Source: Ignavibacteriales bacterium (GTDB lineage Bacteria; Bacteroidota; Ignavibacteria; Ignavibacteriales; Ignavibacteriaceae). From it: a DNA stretch of 27,044 nucleotides. The position numbers were made by a program, and so were the translations under genes. Shown here in pieces: positions 1-9,000 of this stretch. Location: contig JAGUXE010000246.1 of the NCBI GenBank assembly GCA_020061995.1, positions 1 to 27,044 of the forward strand. The letters are read 5' to 3'. Below the pieces are notes generated by a model. It had not been told where the DNA came from and did no database searches. It saw only the letters and a program-made list of their open reading frames with translations. Position 1 is the stretch's first letter; each line of letters begins with the position of its first letter.

Positions 1-3000
1 AGTGAGAATTGTAAATATTGCCGACCCAACAGTAATTATAAGCAGTCCGAATCCATTTACACTTGGAACAATTACTTTAAATAATCTTAAAGGCGGGAAT
101 CAAATCCAGGCAAACAGCGATACTGCCATTACCTGGACTTCAAGGGGATTTGATAATGTTAGAATTGAATATGCAAGCGATGGTGTAAATTTCAATCAAG
201 TTATCACAGCTTCAACCAGTGCATCCTTAGGGTCCTATAATTGGACAGTCCCGGCAGTTGCAACAACAAATGGGAGATTGCGAATTTCAGATGCAGAAAC
301 AAATCTGGGTTTGGTTGATAGTTCAACAAGTGTATTCACTATTAGCAGTCTAAGTTTAACTGCTCCAAATGGCGGTGATGTTTGGCAGTCAGGCTCTAAT
401 AATAATATTACATGGAGTAGTTCTGCTGTTTCCAATGTTAAGTTAGACTATTCCACAGATAACGGAACTACCTGGGTCACTATAACAAATTCAACACCTT
501 CGGTTGCAGGAACTTATAGCTGGAATACAAGAGATAATTCGAATAGTTTATTATCAACTGCTCAAGCATTAATTCGCATTTCGGATGCTGCTAATACAAA
601 TATTTTTTCTAGAAGTAATTCAACATTTAAAATTGGTTGGCTACAAATTACATCACCGACTGCTGGACTTGTATTTCAAGGTGGGACAACAAAAACGATT
701 ACATGGAATAGTAGTTCGAGTATTGCAAACGTGGTTCTTGAGTACAGTACAGATGGTTTGAGTTGGAGTAGCATTGTTAGTTCTGTAAATGCAGCCACCG
801 GAACATATCAATGGCTTGTTCCAAATAATATTTCGTCTACAACTGTTAGGGTTAGAGTAAAAGATGCACTATCAGATAATATCAGCAGTGTAAGTCAATT
901 ATTCACTATAACTCAGCTCAGTATCACATCACCAAACGGTGGGGAAAAATGGCAAGCCGGAACAGTCAAAAACATTACTTGGAATAACAGCGCAAGTACT
1001 CTCAACGTTAAATTAGAGTATTCGACAGGCGGTAGTACATGGCATCAAATAGTTGCTTCTACACCGGCTGCTGCCGGAACGTTTGCTTGGAGTATTCCAT
1101 CTGATTCAGCCAGCAATAGTGTTAAAATTAGAATTACAGATGTTAATAATAATACTCTTACAGATACAAGTAATGCAAATTTCACTATAGCAAGATTGAA
1201 GTTGAACACTCCATTACTAACCGATCAATTTCAAGCCGGTAAGGATACAGTTGTAACATGGTCAAGTTCTTATATAAATAATCTCAAGATAGAATTATCT
1301 ACTAATGGCGGAACAAGTTGGAGTATATTAAGTGCATCGACTTTAGCGTCAACTCAAAAGTACAATTGGTCCATTGATACAAGTCTTGCGTCGGCACTTG
1401 TAAAAATTCGAATTAGCAGTACAAGTGATGCAACAATATCAGACTCAAGTCAGATTTTCAAGGTCTCAAAATTAAGAATCATATCTCCGAACGGTGGGGA
1501 ACAGCTTCAAGCAGGATCAACGCGTGCTGTAACATGGTCCAGTGGAAATGTGGCAAATGTAAAATTAGAATATACAACTAATGATGGAACAAACTGGAAT
1601 AGTATTGTTGTATCGACACCTGCTGCTACCGGAACATTTAATTGGAATATTCCACAAAACATTTCTTCGACTAATGCCCGAATTCGGATTAGTGATGTTT
1701 CAAATAGTGTTATTGGTGATTTAAGTGATAATACATTCAGCATCTCTAATCTCATTTTAACGTCACCGGTGGGTGGGGAACAATTACAATTCGGAAAAAC
1801 TTATCCGATAACATGGACAAGTAATTCAATTGTGGGTAATGTAAAGATTGAAGTCAGTGCAAACTCCGGGGTTAATTGGCAAACAGTAGTTAACTCAGTT
1901 CCTGCAATTAATGGAACTTATAATTGGACACTTAACGGATTTATTCCTTCTAATCAGATGAGAATAAAAATCACAAGTGTTTCAACTCCAACATTAATTA
2001 CCGAAAGTGCTGATTTTACTGTTAGTAGCTTAGCTTTAACTTCTCCCGTAGGCGGCGAATTTTGGCAAGCCGGTACCACGAAAAATATTACATGGTCAAG
2101 TAGTGTAATCAATAATGTAAATTTATATTTCTCTACAGATAATGGTGCAAACTGGAATATTATGACTACGGTTCCTGCCATAACAGGAACATTTAACTGG
2201 AATATTCCTTTGAATCTTGCTTCATCAGATATGAAAATAAAAATAGCTGATGCAGCAAAAATTTCAATTTCCGATTCAAGCGCATCGAAATTTAAGATTG
2301 GTAATATCCAATTAACATCACCAAACGGTGGTGAAGTATGGCAAGCAGGTTCAACTAAGAATATCACTTGGACAAATTCTGTAAATGTAACGAGCGTAAT
2401 GATTGAATATTCTACTAATAGCGGAACCACCTGGATTCCAATAAGTTTATCAGTCCCTGCTTCAAGCACACCATATTCTTGGTCAATACCGGATTCAATT
2501 TCTTCAAGCAGTGCAGTGGTTCGTGTTAGCGATGCTTTTTCAAATTTACAAATTAATGATGCAAGTGATTTATCTTTCACAATAAGTTCACTCAAAGTTA
2601 TATCACCAAATGGTGGAGAAATTGTTCAAGCCGGAACAAATAGACAAATCAGTTGGAGTGCAGGCGGCGGAGTGAATTTTGTAAAAATTGAATTTAGTAC
2701 TGATAATGGTACATCATGGAGTTTAATTGATAATAACATTCCTGTTGCCGGTACACCATATTCATGGGCTATCCCAGCAAATATTTCAACAACAAATGGA
2801 TTAATCAAAATAAGTAATGTAGCAGACGCAACTATTTATGGGATAAGTAATTCTGTTTTCAAAATCGGAAATATTGTTGTTGCATCTCCCAATGGAGGTG
2901 AAAGATGGCAAGCCGGAAGCACAAAAACTATTACGTGGAATGCTTCATCAAGTATTTCTCAAGCAAATATTACTTACTCTATTGATAATGGTGTTACTTT

Positions 3001-6000
3001 CCCTAGAACAATTGCAACCAATGTAAATGCAAGTCTTGGAACATTTTCATGGTTGATTGATACAACAATTTCAAATCAAGTTTTTGTTAAAGTTGCAGAT
3101 GCTCAAGTCAATTCTACTATTACCGATCAAAATAATGTAGTTTTCACAATTTCAAACTTGAATACGCTAACCCCGTTGGCTTCCGAAAATGTTTTAAGCG
3201 GATCAACTTATCCAATTAGATGGAATAACAGTAGTGATGTAACAGCTATCAATTTACATTATACAACAAACGGTGGTGCTAATTGGGTTTTAATTGCTAA
3301 TGGCGTAAATCCTGTAGGTGGTCAGTACGCATGGACAGTTCCCTCAAATGTGAGTACCAATAATGCTAGAATCCGAATACAAGATAATTCAGATATTACT
3401 ATTCAATCTTTGAGTGGTGTTTTCTCAATTTACTCCCCGTCTATTACGCTATTATCTCCAAACGGAAATGAGTTTATTAATTCAGGTTCGAACAGATTAA
3501 TTACATGGACAAGTAGTCAGGTTGGTAATGTTAGTCTTGAGTATAGTCTTGATAATGGAGTTAGTTGGACGACAATAATAGCTTCTTATCCTGCAGATTC
3601 AGCGAGATTCAATTGGGCTGTCGGTCAAAATCTTTCAGCAACACAAGCAAGAATAAGAATCAGTGATGCGATTAATCCTCTCGTAATAAATGATATGAGT
3701 GATGGCGCATTTAAGATTGGTTCTGTAATTGTAACTTTGCCTAATGGTGGTGAGAATTATCTTTCCGGAACAACAAGAAATATAACTTGGCAGGCAAGCA
3801 ATAGTGTTACAGCAGTTCGAATTGATTATTCAACGAATAATGGTGGAGTTTGGATACCAATTACAAATTCAGTTAGCTCATTACCGGCTACATTTAGCTG
3901 GGCAGTCCCAAATACACCATCTGCAAGTGCACGAGTTAGAGTAAGTGATGCTACCTCTAGTTTAGCAATTTCTGATACAAGTGATCTCCCATTCTCTATT
4001 ACTGCATTAAGGATTACTTCACCCAATGGTGGAGAGGAATTACAGTCGGGGAAGACATATGCGATTAACTGGTCAGCGAGCAATAGTATTGAATCGGTAA
4101 GTTTGGAATATTCTTTAGATAATGGACTGGTTTGGAATTCAATAACACCATCTACGTCAGCGATAGCAGGTACTTTTAATTGGAATATTACAGAAAGCTT
4201 TTCAACATCACAAGCGCTCATAAGAATTACTGATGTGTCAAACCCATCAGTGATAGATATTTCAGACGCAGTATTTTCAATAAAACGATTACGTTTAACG
4301 GCTCCTAACGGTGGTGAATTCTTGCAAGCGGGAACGACACAACAGATTACTTGGGTTGCCGGTACTAATATTGCGAATGTGAAATTAGAGTATTCTTCCG
4401 ATGGCACAAATTGGAATTTTATTTCAAATGTTGTTGCTTCAAATCAAACATATAATTGGATTATTCCGTCACTATCTTCTTCAACATTGAGAATAAAAGT
4501 TAGTGATTTGTCTAATACAACAATTAATGATAATAGTGATGGCTTATTTAAAGTTGGTTCTATAGCAGTAATTTCACCTAATGGTGGAGAAGATTGGCAA
4601 GCCGGCACAGTTCAAAATATAACATGGAATAATAGTGCTAGTATTTCAACTGTAACTATTCAATATTCAACTAATGATGGTGCAGTCTGGTTGCCGGTAG
4701 TTGATGAACTAAATGCTAATAGCAATAGTTATGCATGGACTATTCCTACAACTGTAACAACCCAAGCGAGAGTTAGGGTTTATGATTCTCAATCGAATTT
4801 TGATATTAAAGATAGCAGTGATGCAACTTTTACAATCTCGAATTTAAAATTACTTACTCCAATTGCCGGAGCAAGTTGGTCGGCTGGAACAATTCAAAAT
4901 ATTACATGGACAAATAGCAGTAATATTGCAAATGTTGATCTATCATATTCAACTAATGGAGGATCTTCATGGAATGTGATAGCAGTAAATGTTGCTTCAG
5001 CTCCTGCAAATTATAATTGGAATATTCCTATAAATCTAAATTCAACTAACAGTAGAATCAGAATTCAGAACAGTACAAATTCGGCAATCGAATCTATAAG
5101 TGGCACTTTCACAATTTTTTATCCGGCACTTACTCTCACATCTCCAAACGGAGGTGAATCAGTTCAAGCTGGAACTTCATTCCCGATTACATGGAATAGT
5201 TCACTAATCACAAACGTTAAATTAGAATATTCAACAAATAACGGAGTAAATTGGAATACGATTGTTGAAGCTACAGCTGCTAATTCTGCAAGTTATAATT
5301 GGTCTATACCTTCTAATTTAAGTTCAAATTTGATGTTAGTTAGAATATCTGATCAACAAAATTCTACCGTAAATGATTTAAGCGATTTACCATTTACAAT
5401 CGGTTCTGTATCGTTAGTTTCACCAACAGGTGGCGATAGATTACTTGCAGGTGCCGTAACTTCTATCAATTGGACAAAAAGTAGTAGTATTGCATTGGTT
5501 AAAATTGAATATTCATCAGATAACGGTGCTAATTGGATTGTTGTTACTCCGTCAACTGCCGGAAATTCAATCCCATGGGTTGTTCCTGCTCAAACAACAT
5601 CTCAGGCAAGAATTAGAATTAGTGATGCCGCATCAAATCTTATTATAACCAATATTAATGCAAGTCCTTTTACTATTAGTTCAATAGCTATAACCTCACC
5701 AAATGGTGGTGAATATTTGCAAGCCGGGACACAATTCCCGATTACATGGAACAGTTCACTTGTGAATAATATTTCACTTCAATATTCAACAAATAACGGA
5801 ACTACATGGTCGGATATTGTCGGGGGAACAAACATTTCTGCTTCTACCGGATCGTTTAATTGGAGCATTCCAGTTAATCTTGATGGAACAACAGGACGTA
5901 TACGAATAGCAGATTTACTTGCCCCGAATGTTGCAGATACTTCCGATGGTACGTTTGTATTAGGTTTTGTGAATCTTGTTTATCCGAATGGCGATAATAT

Positions 6001-9000
6001 TATTCAAGCCGGAAGCGTTGATACAATTAGGTGGGAAAGAAGTAATAGTGTAACACAATTAAGAATTGACTACTCAACAAATAATGGTACCACTTGGACA
6101 AATATCGTTGCATCTACAAATGCATCAACACTGGCTTACCAATGGAATGTCCCATCAATTCCAACTTCGAATGCATTAATTAGAATTAGTGATGCAGCAT
6201 CTAATTTAAGAATAAAAGACAGCAGTAACTCGGTATTTACTATAAATTCACTACAAGTTTTGACACCTAACGGAAATGAAGAATTAATTGCAGGTGGAGA
6301 AACTACAATTGGTTGGGCTGCAAGTAGTAATATTACTTCAGTAAATATTGATTTATTGGAAAATGATTTGTTCCGCCAAAGTATTGCAACTAATGTAAAT
6401 GCCTCATTAGGAAGTTTTACGTGGTCTGTCCCGGCTACATTATTTTCTAACGGAAAGAACTTTAAAGTACGAGTAAGTAATACAAGTAATTCAAATGTAT
6501 TTGATTTATCCGACTCTAACTTTACTGTTAAGAGAATAGTCATTCAATCACCGATTACCGCAGATAATTGGCAGGCGAATACGACTAACCAGATAAGATG
6601 GAATACAAATAATATCACTAAAGTCAATATTGATTATTCCACGAATAGCGGTTCTACTTGGACAAGAATCTTTGATACTTTATCAACCAGTAGTAGCGAT
6701 AATTCTGTTAATTGGTTAGTCCCGAATATCTCTTCATCACAAGCGAGAATCAGGATTGTTGATGCATCGAATTCTGCAATAGCATTTAGTAGCGGTATAT
6801 TTACAATTTATAAACCTACACTAACTGTTTTATCTCCAAATGGTGGAGAAGTTTGGCAATCGGGTAGAACTCGAGCAATAACTTGGAGTAGCAGCCTTAC
6901 TGATAGTATACGCTTGGAGTACTCCACTAATAACGGGACGACATGGAGTCTAATTAATAATAATGTTGATGGTAGCTTAGGTACGTTTAATTGGCAAATT
7001 CCGGATACTATTTCTTCAGTAACTGCTTTGGTTCGTGCTACAAATCTGACCAGTACATTTATTTCTGATATCAGTGATAATCCTTTCACAATTTCTCGTT
7101 TGGAATTGCTTTCACCAAATGGAGGAGAAACCTGGCAGGCGGGAAATACAAAAGCAATAACATGGTTATCAAGTTCAAATATTGGTTCCGCAAAAATTGA
7201 ATATACTTCAGATAATGGTACTAATTGGAATCAAATAACTATTGTAAATGCATCAAGCGGACTTTTTAATTGGGCAATCCCGTCAAGTTTCGCATCTTCA
7301 AATATGAAGATTAGAATTAGTGATGCTGCAAACCTTACAATAAGTGACTCGAGTTCTAATCCGTTTAGAATAGGTTGGGTTGAAGTTGTAAGTCCAAACG
7401 GAGGTGAAAATCTACAAGCCGGAAAAACCACTGTTGTCAGATGGAATAATAGTACAAATATTCAAACCGTAAAATTAGAGTATTCAGTGCAAACCGGTGC
7501 TCCGTGGCAATCGATTGCCGGAGGAAGTGATTTACCTGCTGGTAACAAGCAATTTGTATGGACTGTTCCGGAGGGTGTTTTCAGTGGAAATGCTAAAATT
7601 AGAGTAGTTGATGGCACCAGCGATGAGATTATGGATAGTAGTAATGCGGTATTTAATATCAGATACTTAAAGATATTAGCACCTGTTACCGGTGAAAATG
7701 TTGCATCCGGCTCAACTCAATCAATAAGATGGGCTAGTGGAAATATTAATACTCTTAAAATTGAATATTCGTTAGATAATGGTATTACATGGAATATCAT
7801 CGGAATTAATCATCCTGCATCAGATTCAACAATTCAATGGAATATTCCTAATACTGCAGTTTCACCTTTGAGTATGGTGCGTATCGCAAGTGCTACAGAC
7901 CCGACGATTGTTGACACAACCGGAATATTTAATATATATATCCCCGGCATTATACTTAATTCTCCAAATGGAGGGGAGTTTTTAACTTCAGGATCAGCAG
8001 TACAGATAAACTGGAGTAGTTCATTTATTGATAACATTAAAATCGAATTCTCAAGTGATAACGGACAGGCATGGAGTTCAATAAGTCCTTCAGTCCCGGC
8101 ATCTGTTGGTACATTTACTTGGAATATACCTAACAACTTATCAACATCGAATGGTAGGATTAAAATTACCGATATTGCAAATTCAGCTTTTGTTGATTCT
8201 AGTGAATCAGCATTCAAAATTGGTTGGGTTCGTGTAATAACTCCTAATGGCGGAGAAAATTGGTTAGCCGGTACATTAAGAACAATTTCTTGGACAAATA
8301 GTCAGAGTGTATCAAATGTTAACATTGAATATACTTTAGATAGTATTTGGATTCCGATTGTTTCAAATTACGTTACAAGTTCACCTTTGACTCAAAATTA
8401 TAGTTGGACTGTCCCAAGTGTTGAAACTTCTTCAGGCAGAATTCGAATAAGTGATGCGTTATCTTCAACTGCAATTGGTGATGTTAGCGATAATAATTTT
8501 ATTATCAGTCGAATTGAATTATTAGTTCCTAACGGAGGGCAAGTATGGCGGGCAGGAAACACTGAGCAGATTACTTGGACCAGAAGCACTAACATAGCAA
8601 ATATCAGGATTGATTTATCGAAAAATGAAAACGGCGTCTACTCTGTTCAAACTCTTGCCCCTCAAGTTGATGCAAGTTTAGGCACATGGGATTGGGCAAT
8701 TGGCATTGGTGAGTTTTCAGATAATTGCAGAATTGTTATTTCCGATGTTTCCAATTCTGCGATTTTAGATAGTAGTGAAAGTACATTCAAGATAAGTTCA
8801 ATGCGTTTACTTGCTCCTGTTGAAGCAATAAAGTTGTTAGAAAAGTCTGTATATAACATCCAGTGGGAATCTAGCAGTAACATTTCAAAGATAGATATCC
8901 ATTACACTACTAATAATGGAGCGACGTGGGTTCCGATTATTCTAAATTATTCTGCATCGGTTCGTAATTTTGATTGGACTGTACCTGAAATTCCTTCAGA

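Noticed and set aside
2..4. GTG as a true start for the giant protein
   Set aside because: The first residues match the end of a repeat unit (RIxIADPTV), and there is no signal peptide, although the C-terminal sorting domain requires one. The gene is cut by the window edge.
1954..4407. Antisense open frames of 193-213 residues opposite the giant gene
   Set aside because: Their translations are low-complexity reversals of the sense repeats (recurring CxxSPPxGE patterns opposite SPNGGE). They recur wherever the repeat occurs and have no ribosome sites or domain logic; they reflect repeat codon composition.
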